Assembly (NCBI GenBank): GCA_947499735.1
Contig: CANMPP010000001.1
Location: 1,364,001 to 1,428,000, forward strand
Source of the DNA: an uncultured Pelagimonas sp.
GTDB taxonomy: Bacteria; Pseudomonadota; Alphaproteobacteria; Rhodobacterales; Rhodobacteraceae
Direction of reading: 5' to 3'
DNA: 64,000 bases
The position numbers and the translations under genes were made by a program. Shown one piece after another: positions 37,330 through 47,067 of this stretch; within the stretch, counting starts at the first letter, position 1, and each line of letters opens with the position of its first letter. Below the pieces are notes generated by a model. The model worked only from the letters and a program-made list of their open reading frames with translations. It did no database searches and was not told the DNA's origin.

Positions 37330-38367
37330 ATGGCACAGGCAGTTCTAACGATTGATCTTTCCGCCCTGCGTAGCAATTGGCGCAGTTTGAATAACATGAC
37401 CGGATGCGAGACCGCAGCGGTGGTCAAAGCTGATGGCTATGGCTGCGATTCTGGGCGCGTTGCTTCGGCTTTGTTGCAAGAGGGTGCACGCACCCTTTTT
37501 GTTGCGCAAACCGAAGAAGGCATCGCCCTGCGCAAAGCGGTCGGTCCTGATCCTGCGATCTATGTTTTCTCCGGCCATATGGAAGGTGACACCGCGCTGA
37601 TCCGGGATTTAAACCTATGCCCTATGATCAACTCCATCGATCAAATGGTACGCCATGTTGAAAACCTGCCCGGCCATGCCTTTGGCATCCAATTGGACAC
37701 CGGCATGAACCGTTTGGGCATGGAAGATGCGGAATGGACCGCATTGCGCGATATTGCCATTTCACAAAATCCCGTATTGTTGATGAGCCATCTGGCCTGC
37801 GCCGATGATCCTGATCACGATATGAATCCTTATCAATTGGCCAATTTCCGCAACATGACCGATGGGATCAACGCCCCGCGATCCTTGTCTGCGACCGGTG
37901 GCATTTTGTTGGGGGCAGATTACCATTTTGATATGACCCGTCCAGGCATCGGCCTATATGGCGGGATGCCTTTCTGGGATGCCCTGCCCGTCATTCGCAT
38001 TGATGTGCCTGTTATCCAGATACGTGATGTTCTACCGGGCGAAAGCGTCGGTTACGGCAACACGTGGATCGCGGACTACCCAACCCGAGTTGCCACAATT
38101 GCGGCCGGTTACGCTGACGGTATTTTGCGCGGGATGGGACCACATGCATCGCTTTGGGCAGGTGATGTTCAATGCCCGGTTCTGGGGCGCATTTCCATGG
38201 ATATGATAGCCGTTGACGTCACTGCGTGCAGCGAACAACCAGACTATTTGGAACTGACAGGCCCACATCAGTCGGTTGACACATTGGCAGACTGGGCGGG
38301 CACGATCGGCTATGAAATCCTGACATCTTTGGGCGCGCGATATGCGCGACGCTATATCGCTCCATGA
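37330..38367 (+). CDS. alr: Alanine racemase
   Basis: Makes D-alanine for peptidoglycan. It has 345 residues, with the PLP lysine in [13 protein letters not shown] and the catalytic tyrosine in [22 protein letters not shown] and [13 protein letters not shown] are present. Its stop overlaps the start of the mlaE-like gene by four bases. It follows dnaB by 103 bases. Confidence 0.96.
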   Translation: MAQAVLTIDLSALRSNWRSLNNMTGCETAAVVKADGYGCDSGRVASALLQEGARTLFVAQTEEGIALRKAVGPDPAIYVFSGHMEGDTALIRDLNLCPMINSIDQMVRHVENLPGHAFGIQLDTGMNRLGMEDAEWTALRDIAISQNPVLLMSHLACADDPDHDMNPYQLANFRNMTDGINAPRSLSATGGILLGADYHFDMTRPGIGLYGGMPFWDALPVIRIDVPVIQIRDVLPGESVGYGNTWIADYPTRVATIAAGYADGILRGMGPHASLWAGDVQCPVLGRISMDMIAVDVTACSEQPDYLELTGPHQSVDTLADWAGTIGYEILTSLGARYARRYIAP

Positions 38368-39149
38368 TCCTTATTCAGAATTCACTGGGCAAAATCGGGG
38401 CCTCGGTTCTAGGGCTGCTTGCCTCAATCGGTCGCGTCACGCTTTTTACCCTAGCCGCGCTTAGCCACGTACTGCGCGCACCTTTCTATATCCGCGAATT
38501 CTGGACCGCCCTGATACGCATCGGCTGGCTGTCCCTTCCCGTTGTTGGTTTGACGGCCCTGTTTACGGGGGGCGCACTGGCCTTGCAAATTTATGCAGGC
38601 GGTGGGCGCTTTAATGCCGAAGCTTTGATGCCCCAAATCGTAGCTGTTGGCATGGTGCGCGAACTGGGACCCGTTTTGGTTGGCCTTATGATTGCGGCGC
38701 GCGTGACATCTTCCATCGCAGCTGAAATCGCCACAATGAAAGTCACCGAGCAAATCGATGCTTTGGTTACCCTTTCAACGGATCCGATGAAATACCTCGT
38801 GGTTCCACGCGTTTTGGCAGCCCTGTTGGTCGTCCCATGTCTTGTCGGCGTGGGCGATTTGATCGGTATCGCTGGGGGATGGAGCGTCGCGACCGGCTCG
38901 CTTGATTTCAATTCGGCCACCTATCTGCGCAACACGGTTACCTTTCTTGAACCGTTGGACATTGTATCCTCCCTAGTCAAAGGATGTGCCTTTGGCGGGA
39001 TTGCAGCGCTGATGGGATGCTATTTCGGCATGAATTCCGGACGTGGCGCACAAGGTGTTGGCAAGGCGACGGAAACATCGGTTGTTGCCGCATCCGTTCT
39101 TATCCTTGCCGCGAATTTCGTTCTAACAGGGGTATTTTTCTCGCTATGA
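38364..39149 (+). CDS. mlaE: MlaE-type ABC permease
   Basis: 261-residue permease of the MlaE family, which moves phospholipid between inner and outer membrane. About five hydrophobic helices and the family core are seen ([39 protein letters not shown]). It is coupled by ATGA overlaps to alr upstream and the ATPase downstream. No MlaD (MCE) gene is in the window, so the substrate-binding part must be encoded elsewhere. Confidence 0.9.
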   Translation: MILIQNSLGKIGASVLGLLASIGRVTLFTLAALSHVLRAPFYIREFWTALIRIGWLSLPVVGLTALFTGGALALQIYAGGGRFNAEALMPQIVAVGMVRELGPVLVGLMIAARVTSSIAAEIATMKVTEQIDALVTLSTDPMKYLVVPRVLAALLVVPCLVGVGDLIGIAGGWSVATGSLDFNSATYLRNTVTFLEPLDIVSSLVKGCAFGGIAALMGCYFGMNSGRGAQGVGKATETSVVAASVLILAANFVLTGVFFSL

Positions 39150-39892
39150 TCTCGCTCCACGGTGTTGCAAAATCTTTTGGCCATAATGATGTTCTACGTG
39201 GCGTTGATCTGGAGATCCCAAAAGGCAGCTCCATGGTCATTATCGGCGGGTCTGGTACGGGCAAATCCGTTACACTGAAATGCGTATTGGGTCTGGTTCA
39301 GCCAGATGCAGGTCGGATTCTGGTGGATGGCCAAGATGTCACACAGGTTAAACGCGATGCGTTTCTGGCGCGATTTGGCATGTTGTTTCAGGGGGCGGCG
39401 CTGTTTGACAGTCTGTCCGTCTGGCAAAACGTGGCTTTTCGCCTACTGCAGAGATCAAACAAGCTGAGCAAGACGGACGCAAAAGAGATTGCCGTGGAAA
39501 AGCTACGCCGCGTTGGATTAAAGCCCGATGTCGCCGATCGTTTCCCTGCGGAATTGTCCGGGGGCATGCAAAAACGCGTCGGCCTGGCCCGCGCAATCGC
39601 CGCAGATCCCGAAATTATCTTCTTTGATGAACCAACCACGGGCCTAGATCCGATTATGGCGGGTGTGATCAATGATCTGATCCGCGAAATCGTGGTTGAA
39701 CTGGGCGTCACGGCGATGACAATCACCCATGATATGTCCTCCGTCCGCGCAATCGCTGATCATGTCGCAATGCTGCACCATGGGCGCATTCAATGGACCG
39801 GACCAATCAGCGAACTGGACCATTGCGGAGATGCGCATGTCACCCAATTCATCACGGGTAGCGCTGAAGGGCCGATCGAGGCCGTTAGATAA
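39146..39892 (+). CDS. mlaF: MlaF-type ABC ATPase
   Basis: 248 residues with Walker A IIGGSGTGKSVTLKC, signature ELSGGMQKRVGLARAIA, Walker B IIFFDEPTTGLDP and the H-loop TITHDMSSV. The ATG at 39146 overlaps the mlaE stop by four bases and starts [12 protein letters not shown] as expected. It powers the adjacent permease. Confidence 0.93.
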   Translation: MISLHGVAKSFGHNDVLRGVDLEIPKGSSMVIIGGSGTGKSVTLKCVLGLVQPDAGRILVDGQDVTQVKRDAFLARFGMLFQGAALFDSLSVWQNVAFRLLQRSNKLSKTDAKEIAVEKLRRVGLKPDVADRFPAELSGGMQKRVGLARAIAADPEIIFFDEPTTGLDPIMAGVINDLIREIVVELGVTAMTITHDMSSVRAIADHVAMLHHGRIQWTGPISELDHCGDAHVTQFITGSAEGPIEAVR

Positions 39893-39934
39893 CGCACCAG
39901 CCCCCGTAAAATCGAATCGTTGTCACGCATACAG

Positions 39935-39957
39935 ATCCCAATTCCGGGATTATTTTT
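39935..39957 (+). terminator. Short terminator after mlaF
   Basis: ATCCC at 39935-39939 and GGGAT at 39946-39950 form a five-pair stem, followed by TATTTTT. It would end the alr-mlaE-mlaF transcript. The stem is short, so efficiency may be low. Confidence 0.45.
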
Positions 39958-39988
39958 GACATAAAAAACAGGATTTTACGCAGAAACC

Positions 39989-40003
39989 CTATCACCGTGA
40001 TAG
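39989..40003. promoter_or_regulatory. Palindrome in mlaF to 40238 spacer
   Basis: CTATCAC-C-GTGATAG is a perfect seven-base palindrome with a one-base centre, in the 345-bp spacer 39893-40237. It recalls TetR-family operators. The rest of the spacer is AT-rich with a TTGACC hexamer at 40162 that may be a -35 element for the next gene; I see no other gene in it. Confidence 0.35.
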
Positions 40004-40237
40004 AAAAATTCAGACAAGGTTAATGTCTAAATTTTAATCAAAATAAGAATCCAATGCGGTCAAAAGCTCAACGGTTTCAGCGGACTACGCGGATTTTCGC
40101 CGATGTTAAATTGGTGCAAGTTCTGTAAGCACATCGCCCAACACCCGTTTATGGGGAAGTCTTGACCAACATATACCTTTCGTAAACGATCAATTTTCGT
40201 CAAATTATTCCCCATCGGTATGAGAAGGGGTTAAGAT

Positions 40238-41041
40238 ATGTTTAACGATATCGCTGAAACTACGGCATTTTTAAAATCCGTCATGGAACGCGCGACGATG
40301 TATGTGCTTGCACTGCTGGCTGCGATTGTATCCCTCTATACCATCGCCTGCGCTTTTGGACTGACGCCATGGTTGAATATGGTTGTCCAAACCGGACCTG
40401 ACACACAGGTGCAAGTCGGCGTTGGTGCACAAATCATCGGCACGTTTTTGCTGATTGGCCTGTGCAGCTTTCTGCCATCCAATGCCCGCGTCGCGCGTCT
40501 TGAATATTCGCATCGCCGCTTTGAAATGAACATGCAGGACGTCGCCCGCGCCTACTACGTTGCACATGCAGAAGACCGCAAAGGTGCGTTTAAGATGCAA
40601 TCAGAATTCGATTCCGTCCGTGAACGCCTTGCTTTGATGCGCGAACATCCAGATTTGGACCAGATCGAACCGCAAATTCTGGAACTCGCCGCACAGATGA
40701 GCCACGTTTCCCGCGATCTGGCGGATACCTATTCTGACGAAAAAATGGATCGTGCCCTGTCTTTTCTGCGCCAAAGAGAAGAAGAATTAGAGCAGTTTAA
40801 CGCCCGTATTGACCGTGCGAAAAGCATTGTGGGCGAAATGACCCGCTGGAAAGATCGCTTGGATCTGGATGAAACAATGGCGCGTTCGCAGCTCTTTGCA
40901 TTGCGCGATGCTTTTGCGGATGCGCTGCCTGAACTGGACGATCTAGACGCACCGGCACCCCAAGCCATTGAAGACACGCAAACGACGCCTTTGCCCAATG
41001 GTGTAAAAGTCGCCTACCCCTACGCTGCAGCGGCTGAATAA
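40238..41041 (+). CDS. Membrane-anchored coiled-coil protein upstream of radA
   Basis: 267 residues. Two hydrophobic helices (TMYVLALLAAIVSLYTIACA and AQIIGTFLLIGLCSFLPS) are followed by about 170 residues of charged, heptad-like helix (YVAHAEDRKGAFKMQSEFDS, LSFLRQREEELEQFNARIDR) and a short acidic tail. Family unknown to me; homologues before radA in roseobacters are sometimes labelled DNA repair protein on context alone. An AAGGGG ribosome site precedes the ATG. Confidence 0.7.
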   Translation: MFNDIAETTAFLKSVMERATMYVLALLAAIVSLYTIACAFGLTPWLNMVVQTGPDTQVQVGVGAQIIGTFLLIGLCSFLPSNARVARLEYSHRRFEMNMQDVARAYYVAHAEDRKGAFKMQSEFDSVRERLALMREHPDLDQIEPQILELAAQMSHVSRDLADTYSDEKMDRALSFLRQREEELEQFNARIDRAKSIVGEMTRWKDRLDLDETMARSQLFALRDAFADALPELDDLDAPAPQAIEDTQTTPLPNGVKVAYPYAAAAE

Positions 41042-41128
41042 ATTCCCTTGCCCGACCCTGCGCTTGATCAGCGCGGGGTCTTGGGCCATCTCCTTGACCT
41101 TATTGTTGTAAACGGGCATCCAACGGTC

Positions 41129-42496
41129 ATGGCCAAACCTGTCAAAAACTATGTCTGCCAATCCTGTGGCTCTGCCTTTTCCAAATGGTCAGGGCGCTGC
41201 GAGAATTGCGGCGAATGGAACACGATCAACGAAGAAGCCCCGCTCAGTGCAGGCCCCGGCAAGAAAAGTCTGGGTGCCGCAAAGGGCCGCAAAATGGCAC
41301 TGACAGACCTGTCTACTGACGAAGCGCCCCCGCCACGCACATCATCAGGCGTTGATGAATTGGACCGGGTTCTGGGGGGTGGTCTGGTGCCTGCCTCGGC
41401 TGTGTTGGTTGGTGGCGATCCTGGCATCGGAAAATCCACCTTACTGTTACAAGCTGCCGCCGCCTTTGCACGACAAGGGTTAAAAGTGGTCTATATTTCA
41501 GGCGAAGAAGCCAGCGCCCAAGTGCGCCTACGCGCACAGCGGTTGGATTTGAAAGATGCGCCTGTGCAATTGGCCACCGAAACCAGCCTACGCGATATTC
41601 TAACCACATTGGATGCAGAAAAGCCTGATCTGGCGATCATCGATTCCATTCAAACCATGTGGGCCGACAATGTGGACAGCGCACCGGGATCCGTTGCGCA
41701 AGTCAGAGCCTCCGCGCATGAGCTGACGACCTTTGCCAAACGCAAAGGATCTGCGGTGATCATGGTGGGCCATGTCACCAAAGAAGGTCAGATTGCGGGT
41801 CCCCGCGTCGTTGAACATATGGTTGATACGGTTCTCTATTTCGAAGGCGAACGTGGCCATCAGTTCCGCATTTTACGATCCGTCAAAAACCGTTTTGGGC
41901 CAGCGGATGAAATCGGCGTGTTTGAAATGACCGGGGCTGGCCTACGCGAGGTCGGCAACCCATCTGCTCTGTTCTTATCTGAACGCGGCTCACCCGCCCC
42001 CGGATCCGCTGTATTCGCCGGGATCGAAGGAACGCGCCCTGTTCTTGTCGAATTTCAGGCGCTGATATCCCCCTCGCCCCATTCACAGGCGCGCAGATCT
42101 GTGGTGGGCTGGGATGGCGGACGTCTTGCGATGATTCTTGCGGTGTTAGAAGCGCGATGCGGGATTCCTTTTGCAGGGCTAGATGTCTATCTAAACGTCG
42201 CAGGCGGCATGCGGGTGGCAGAACCTGCGGCAGATCTGGCGGTGGCGGCTGCGCTGCTTTCCGCCCGTGAAGACAGCGCGCTGCCCGCCGAAACCGTCGT
42301 TTTTGGAGAAATTAGCCTCTCTGGCGCATTAAGACCGGTGTCCCAGACAGAAAACCGGTTGAAAGAAGCGCAAAAACTTGGTTTCACAACAGCAATTCTG
42401 CCAAATGGCGGAAAAGCGACTGCATCACAGGGCATGGGTCTGACCCAAATGAGCGATCTGGCTGCATTCGTTGGAGAAATTTTCGGCGCCGGTTGA
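41129..42496 (+). CDS. radA: DNA repair protein RadA
   Basis: RecA-like branch-migration ATPase, 455 residues. It has an N-terminal zinc finger (CQSCGSAFSKWSGRCENCGE), Walker A VGGDPGIGKSTLLLQ, the RadA-specific KNRFG (VKNRFGPADEIGVFEM) and a C-terminal Lon-like domain (GGMRVAEPAADLAVAAALL). The start at the ATG at 41129 begins MAKPVKNYVCQSCG, as is usual. Confidence 0.95.
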   Translation: MAKPVKNYVCQSCGSAFSKWSGRCENCGEWNTINEEAPLSAGPGKKSLGAAKGRKMALTDLSTDEAPPPRTSSGVDELDRVLGGGLVPASAVLVGGDPGIGKSTLLLQAAAAFARQGLKVVYISGEEASAQVRLRAQRLDLKDAPVQLATETSLRDILTTLDAEKPDLAIIDSIQTMWADNVDSAPGSVAQVRASAHELTTFAKRKGSAVIMVGHVTKEGQIAGPRVVEHMVDTVLYFEGERGHQFRILRSVKNRFGPADEIGVFEMTGAGLREVGNPSALFLSERGSPAPGSAVFAGIEGTRPVLVEFQALISPSPHSQARRSVVGWDGGRLAMILAVLEARCGIPFAGLDVYLNVAGGMRVAEPAADLAVAAALLSAREDSALPAETVVFGEISLSGALRPVSQTENRLKEAQKLGFTTAILPNGGKATASQGMGLTQMSDLAAFVGEIFGAG

Positions 42497-42526
42497 GGCG
42501 CACAACTAAGAAGGGCAGACAGTCGC

Positions 42527-43099
42527 ATGGAAGGCTTTACCCTAGTCGACGGCGTTATCGCAGCCGTGATCATCCTTTCCGCAATCCTCGCCTATTCGCG
42601 CGGATTGGTGCGCGAGGTATTGGCGATTGGTGTTTGGATCGTCGCCGCGATCATCGCAGCTATGTTTGCGCATCAGGTTCAACCCTTGATCCGTGAACTG
42701 CCGGTGATTGGTGATTTTCTAGCCACATCCTGCGAGATGTCGGTGATCATCGCCTTTTTCGCAGTTGGCGTCGGGGTGCTGGTTGTTGCCAGCTTCTTCA
42801 CCCCATTCTTCTCGTCCATTGTTCAAAAGTCCTTCTTGGGCGGATTGGATATGGGACTGGGCTTTTTGTTCGGTGCGGTGCGGGGCATTCTATTGGTGGC
42901 CGTCGCGTTTTTCTTTTATGAAACCGTCATCACGGCCCAAGACATCCCAATGATCAATGACAGTCGCTCCGCTTCGATTTTCAGCCAGTTCACTGGCAAA
43001 ATCGAAGAACAGAACCCTGTGCAATTGCTGGCCTGGTTCGAAGCACAAGGTGACCAGTTGATCAGCGTGTGCGAAGCACCTGCAAGCACAGATAGCTGA
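42527..43099 (+). CDS. cvpA: CvpA-family membrane protein
   Basis: 190 residues with four or five hydrophobic helices (DGVIAAVIILSAILAYSRGL, VLAIGVWIVAAIIAAMFAHQ) and a GGLDMGLGFLFGAVRGILLV core. CvpA homologues lie next to purF in many bacteria and were linked to colicin V production; the cellular role is not settled. It lies 30 bases after radA and ends before a strong terminator. Confidence 0.9.
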   Translation: MEGFTLVDGVIAAVIILSAILAYSRGLVREVLAIGVWIVAAIIAAMFAHQVQPLIRELPVIGDFLATSCEMSVIIAFFAVGVGVLVVASFFTPFFSSIVQKSFLGGLDMGLGFLFGAVRGILLVAVAFFFYETVITAQDIPMINDSRSASIFSQFTGKIEEQNPVQLLAWFEAQGDQLISVCEAPASTDS

Positions 43100-43127
43100 T
43101 CAGACCTAAAACCAGACAATGCAAATC

Positions 43128-43153
43128 GGCCAATCGTAAGATTGGCCTTTTTT
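43128..43153 (+). terminator. Rho-independent terminator between cvpA and purF
   Basis: GGCCAATC (43128-43135), loop GTAA, GATTGGCC (43140-43147), then six T. A perfect eight-pair stem with a T-run ends the radA-cvpA transcript and isolates purF. Confidence 0.9.
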
Positions 43154-43298
43154 GTGCAAAGACACGTTTTACGAGCAATCCCTTCGCGTGAAACGACCCT
43201 TGGAACAGTTGCCGAGATTCAATTGTAATCGTTCCGTGACAGTTCGTCACAATGCCTCTATGAAGGCGCTAACTGCCACATGGATTCGGAGTTGCACC

Positions 43299-44771
43299 TT
43301 GTCCAATCGCCCAACGTCCCCCGACTTAGACCTTGATCAAGATCGCCTGCATGAAGAATGCGGTATATTTGGCGCCGTTGGCGTCAGCAACGCCGCCAAC
43401 TTTGTTGCTTTGGGTCTGCATGCGCTCCAGCATCGCGGCCAAGAAGCCGGCGGGATCATCACCTATCACAAGGATACTGGTTTCAACTCGGCACGCCGCT
43501 TTGGCTATGTGCGAGACAACTTCACATCCAAAAGCCTGATGGACACCCTACCGGGTTCCGTAGGTATCGGCCATGTTCGCTATTCCACTGCAGGCTCTAA
43601 AGGCCCCGCAACGGTTAGAGATGTCCAACCCTTCTTTGGAGAATTCTCCATGGGCGGCGCGGCCATTGCCCATAACGGCAACCTGACCAATGCTAAAGTG
43701 CTGCGCAAAGAACTGATTCAGCGCGGTGCGATTTTTCAGGGCAGTTCCGACAGTGAATGCATCGTTCATCTTATGGCGCATGCCATGGGGCGCACGATTG
43801 CAGATCGCCTGAAAGAAGCGCTGCGTCAGGTCGAAGGTGCCTTTGCCATCGTGGCTATGACACGCACCAAATTGATTGGTGTGCGCGATGCCCTTGGCAT
43901 CCGCCCGTTGGTTTTGGGACAGACCGGTGACGGCTATATCCTGGCATCCGAAACATGTGCCTTGGACATTATCGGTGCCACCTTTGTGCGTGAAATCGAA
44001 CCTGGCGAAATGGTCGTGATCACAAGCGATGGAAAAATTGACTCTTTCCGTCCGTTTGAACCCACACGCCCGCAGCCATGTATCTTTGAATATGTCTATT
44101 TCTCACGTCCCGACAGCATCATTGGCGGCAAATCTGTCTATGAAGTGCGCCGGGAAATCGGTCGTGAATTGGCACGCGAAGCTCCGATTGAAGCAGATAT
44201 GGTCTGCCCGGTTCCAGATAGCGGAACACCCGCTGCGATTGGCTTTTCGCAAGAAAGCGGAATTCCATTCGAAATGGGGATTGTGCGCAACCAATATGTG
44301 GGGCGGACATTTATCGAACCAACAGAACAGATCCGCAATATGGGCGTGCGTTTGAAGCTGAACGTGAACCGGTCCTTGCTGCGCGGCAAACGCGTGATTT
44401 TGGTGGATGACAGTGTTGTACGCGGCACCACATCGCGCAAAATCAAAGACATGGTTCTAGAAGCGGGCGCGAAAGAAGTTCATTTCCGCGTCGCCTCGCC
44501 CCCCACAGCATGGCCTTGCTTCTTCGGCGTTGATACACCCAACCGCGACGAACTACTGGCGGCAACAATGTCAGAAGACGAAATGCGCGACTTTATGGGC
44601 GTAAATTCGTTGAAGTTCATCTCGATTGATGGCCTCTACCGCGCGGTCGGCGAACCCAATGGTCGCGACCCAAGCGCGCCATCCTATTATGATGCGGTCT
44701 TCACCGGGGATTATCCGATCAAGCCTCGCGACATGATCGATGAAGGGTTCCAACTGAAAGCGGCGGAATAA
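43299..44771 (+). CDS. purF: Amidophosphoribosyltransferase
   Basis: First enzyme of purine synthesis, 490 residues. The N-terminal nucleophile cysteine is in HEECGIFGAVG after a short propeptide, with HRGQEAGGI, GHVRYSTAGS and the PRPP site VILVDDSVVRGTTSR. I choose a TTG start at 43299 because GGAG at 43288-43291 sits seven bases upstream and the product begins like relatives (SNRPTSPDLDLD). An in-frame ATG at 43260 has no ribosome site. Confidence 0.94.
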   Translation: MSNRPTSPDLDLDQDRLHEECGIFGAVGVSNAANFVALGLHALQHRGQEAGGIITYHKDTGFNSARRFGYVRDNFTSKSLMDTLPGSVGIGHVRYSTAGSKGPATVRDVQPFFGEFSMGGAAIAHNGNLTNAKVLRKELIQRGAIFQGSSDSECIVHLMAHAMGRTIADRLKEALRQVEGAFAIVAMTRTKLIGVRDALGIRPLVLGQTGDGYILASETCALDIIGATFVREIEPGEMVVITSDGKIDSFRPFEPTRPQPCIFEYVYFSRPDSIIGGKSVYEVRREIGRELAREAPIEADMVCPVPDSGTPAAIGFSQESGIPFEMGIVRNQYVGRTFIEPTEQIRNMGVRLKLNVNRSLLRGKRVILVDDSVVRGTTSRKIKDMVLEAGAKEVHFRVASPPTAWPCFFGVDTPNRDELLAATMSEDEMRDFMGVNSLKFISIDGLYRAVGEPNGRDPSAPSYYDAVFTGDYPIKPRDMIDEGFQLKAAE

Positions 44772-44803
44772 CCATTCTCAGGCGCGAAAGTTTCGCTATT
44801 TAC

Positions 44804-44947
44804 CTAGATCCCCAAGATCGTACAACGTTTTTGGGGATCACATTTTGCAAGAGATCCGCCATCTGGCAGTGTAGCCGCCGCCAGAAAGATCACCGTCAGA
44901 AAAATCGTTGATATTGCCCATGGCAGCGCATTGTTAGGATCTATTGA
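44804..44947 (-). pseudogene. Startless frame with signal-peptide-like sequence
   Basis: Between purF and the DUF2199 gene, a minus-strand frame encodes NNALPWAISTIFLTVIFLAA followed by ATLPDGGSLAKCDPQKRC and TILGI, which looks like a small exported protein. No ATG, GTG or TTG precedes the hydrophobic stretch in frame after the upstream stop. It may be a decayed gene, or begin at an unusual codon. A nine-base inverted repeat (GATCCCCAA, TTGGGGATC; 44807-44839) overlaps its end. Confidence 0.3.
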
Positions 44948-44949
44948 TC

Positions 44950-45483
44950 ATGTCCCTTCTTTCTCTCGACAGCCGTTGGCGTGCTCTTCAAGAAAAGGGC
45001 GGGGTTTATGATATTGGCTTTGATGCGCCGTCGGATTGGGACCATGCCAGTTGGCGCGACAGGGATGGTGCCGATGTTCAGGTGGGCGCGGATCGTCTGA
45101 CGCCGGATTTATGCAAAATCAGCACAGATCATTTCATTCGCGCCACCCTCCCCCTAGAAATCCGCGGCGCGGATGAAGGGTTTGCTTTCGGGGTCTGGGT
45201 TCTTGTCAACCGCTCCGATTTCTTGACATATATCGATGGGTTTTCATCTGGAGATTTCAGCCATCTCAATGGGTTAGAAAGCGTCATTTGCAATGACCTG
45301 CCCGGCTTTGATGCCGATGAACCCTATAGCTGCACCCTGATTGCGCCACAAACACAAGACGCCCGCCCCTCTTTGACCCTAAATGATGCGACAGATCTAA
45401 AGAGCGCACAGGAAAACGGGGTATCCTTAGACCAGCTGCTACACATCTATGCCGCAGCGTCCATGGATGCCGAACAGGCCTAA
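44950..45483 (+). CDS. DUF2199-domain protein
   Basis: 177 residues. The central part matches DUF2199 in pattern (FIRATLPLEIRGADEGFAFG, VWVLVNRSDFLTYID, NDLPGFDADEPYSCTLIAPQ). The cysteine pair usual at the N-terminus of that family is not visible, so any zinc site appears lost. I use the ATG at 44950; a TTG lies two codons upstream. Function is unknown. Confidence 0.7.
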   Translation: MSLLSLDSRWRALQEKGGVYDIGFDAPSDWDHASWRDRDGADVQVGADRLTPDLCKISTDHFIRATLPLEIRGADEGFAFGVWVLVNRSDFLTYIDGFSSGDFSHLNGLESVICNDLPGFDADEPYSCTLIAPQTQDARPSLTLNDATDLKSAQENGVSLDQLLHIYAAASMDAEQA

Positions 45484-45533
45484 GCGACGCCATTTGATTG
45501 ACAATCCAAGCATAACGGGGCACTCACCGCGTT

Positions 45534-46178
45534 ATGACAAAACCAATTGCCATAGTTACAGGCGCGTCTCGCGGGTTGGGATATGCCCTATCAGAAGCGC
45601 TGTCTGACACGTATCATATTCTGGCCGTTGCCCGCACAACTGGCGCGCTGGAAGAATTGGATGATGCCATCAAAGCGCGCGGGAACCAGGCCACATTGGC
45701 CCCCATGGACGTCACAGACCGCGATGCTATGGCACATTTGTGCCGCTCTGTTCATGATCGTTGGGGTGGCGCAGCGCTATGGGCCCATACAGCCGTGCAC
45801 GCGGCACCTTTGACGCCTGCCCATCATATCGAGGCAAAGGATTGGCAAAAAACCATTGCGACCAATCTGGACGCGATGGGTCATCTGGTTCCATTCATGG
45901 CAGCATTGCTGGGCACATCAGGCAAGGCGGTGTTCTTTGATGATGGGTTTGCAGGACAAAAGTTCTTTGGTGCACATGCGGCGACCAAATCCGCACAACT
46001 GGCTTTGGTGCGGTCTTGGCAGGCAGAATCCGCAGCAAATGGACCCGATATCCGCATCCTAACACCACGCGCTATGAATACCGGCCTCTATCGTCGGTTC
46101 TTTCCGGGGGCAGATCCGGCAACACTTGCTCTGCCACGGGACGAAGCTGCACGGCTTTTGCCACAGATCCTAGATTAA
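45534..46178 (+). CDS. SDR-family protein with His in place of catalytic Tyr
   Basis: 214 residues beginning IAIVTGASRGLGYALSEAL, a classical SDR cofactor motif. The active-site stretch is FFGAHAATKSAQLALVRSW: the lysine is kept but the expected tyrosine is His, and the Asn-Ala-Gly motif reads HTAVH. Reductase activity by the usual mechanism is doubtful. It lies between DUF2199 and surE on the same strand. Confidence 0.8.
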   Translation: MTKPIAIVTGASRGLGYALSEALSDTYHILAVARTTGALEELDDAIKARGNQATLAPMDVTDRDAMAHLCRSVHDRWGGAALWAHTAVHAAPLTPAHHIEAKDWQKTIATNLDAMGHLVPFMAALLGTSGKAVFFDDGFAGQKFFGAHAATKSAQLALVRSWQAESAANGPDIRILTPRAMNTGLYRRFFPGADPATLALPRDEAARLLPQILD

Positions 46179-46281
46179 TCGCCTCTGCCATTGCCACAGG
46201 CCGCTCATGCCTTGCCCCGCCTACCACCATGGCCTAATGGGTTAGGATGAAAGAACAGCACGTTGGGCAAAGGCAGAGTTG

Positions 46282-47067
46282 ATGCGCATTCTCATAACAA
46301 ATGATGACGGGATCAATGCGCCAGGTTTGGCGACGCTTCAAAAGATAGCGGAACAGATTGCTGGTGACCCTGATCTGGTTACGACGGTTGCGCCGGCCTT
46401 TGAACAATCTGGTGTCGCCCATTGCATTTCTTATTCTCATCCAACCTTGATCAGTGAAATGGGCCCGCGCCGTTTCGCGATCGAAGGCAGCCCCGCCGAT
46501 TGCGTGTTGGCCGCTGTGCATGTGGTGATGAAAGACACACCACCGGACTTGATCCTGTCCGGTGTGAACCGGGGCAACAATTCGGCTGAAAACGCCATGT
46601 ATTCCGGCACGTTAGGCGCTGCAATTGAAGGAGCATTGCAGGGCATTCCGTCAATTGCCATGTCCCAGTTTTTTGGCCCAGACAATAAAGACCTGAATGA
46701 TCCTTTTGAAAGCGCACTGACTTTCGGCGCAGAGGCTGTGGCCAAAATTCTGGCTCAGGATCCAAAGGAACAAGACGGGTATCGTTTGTTTTACAACGTG
46801 AACTTCCCGCCCTGCTCTGCAGCCCAGACCAAAGGTCTGCGCGCGGCGGAACAAGGCATTCGCCCCAATACGCGGTTTTCAGCGATTGAACAGGCGTCAC
46901 CAACAGGGCGCACATTTCTTTGGGCCAAGGGTGGCAACCAACAGCAAGCAACTGCACCTGGCAGTGATGCGGCCCTAAATCTGGATGGCTATGTATCGAT
47001 CACACCAATGCGTGCGAACCTGACAGATTACTCTGCGCTTTCAGATCTTAAGGATGCCCTTTCATGA
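46282..47067 (+). CDS. surE: 5'/3'-nucleotidase SurE
   Basis: Metal-dependent nucleotidase important in stationary phase, 261 residues. The metal site [22 protein letters not shown] and [19 protein letters not shown] are intact. The ATG at 46282 is used (a TTG precedes it directly). It overlaps pcm by four bases; surE-pcm-nlpD is a widely kept stress and envelope set. Confidence 0.95.
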   Translation: MRILITNDDGINAPGLATLQKIAEQIAGDPDLVTTVAPAFEQSGVAHCISYSHPTLISEMGPRRFAIEGSPADCVLAAVHVVMKDTPPDLILSGVNRGNNSAENAMYSGTLGAAIEGALQGIPSIAMSQFFGPDNKDLNDPFESALTFGAEAVAKILAQDPKEQDGYRLFYNVNFPPCSAAQTKGLRAAEQGIRPNTRFSAIEQASPTGRTFLWAKGGNQQQATAPGSDAALNLDGYVSITPMRANLTDYSALSDLKDALS

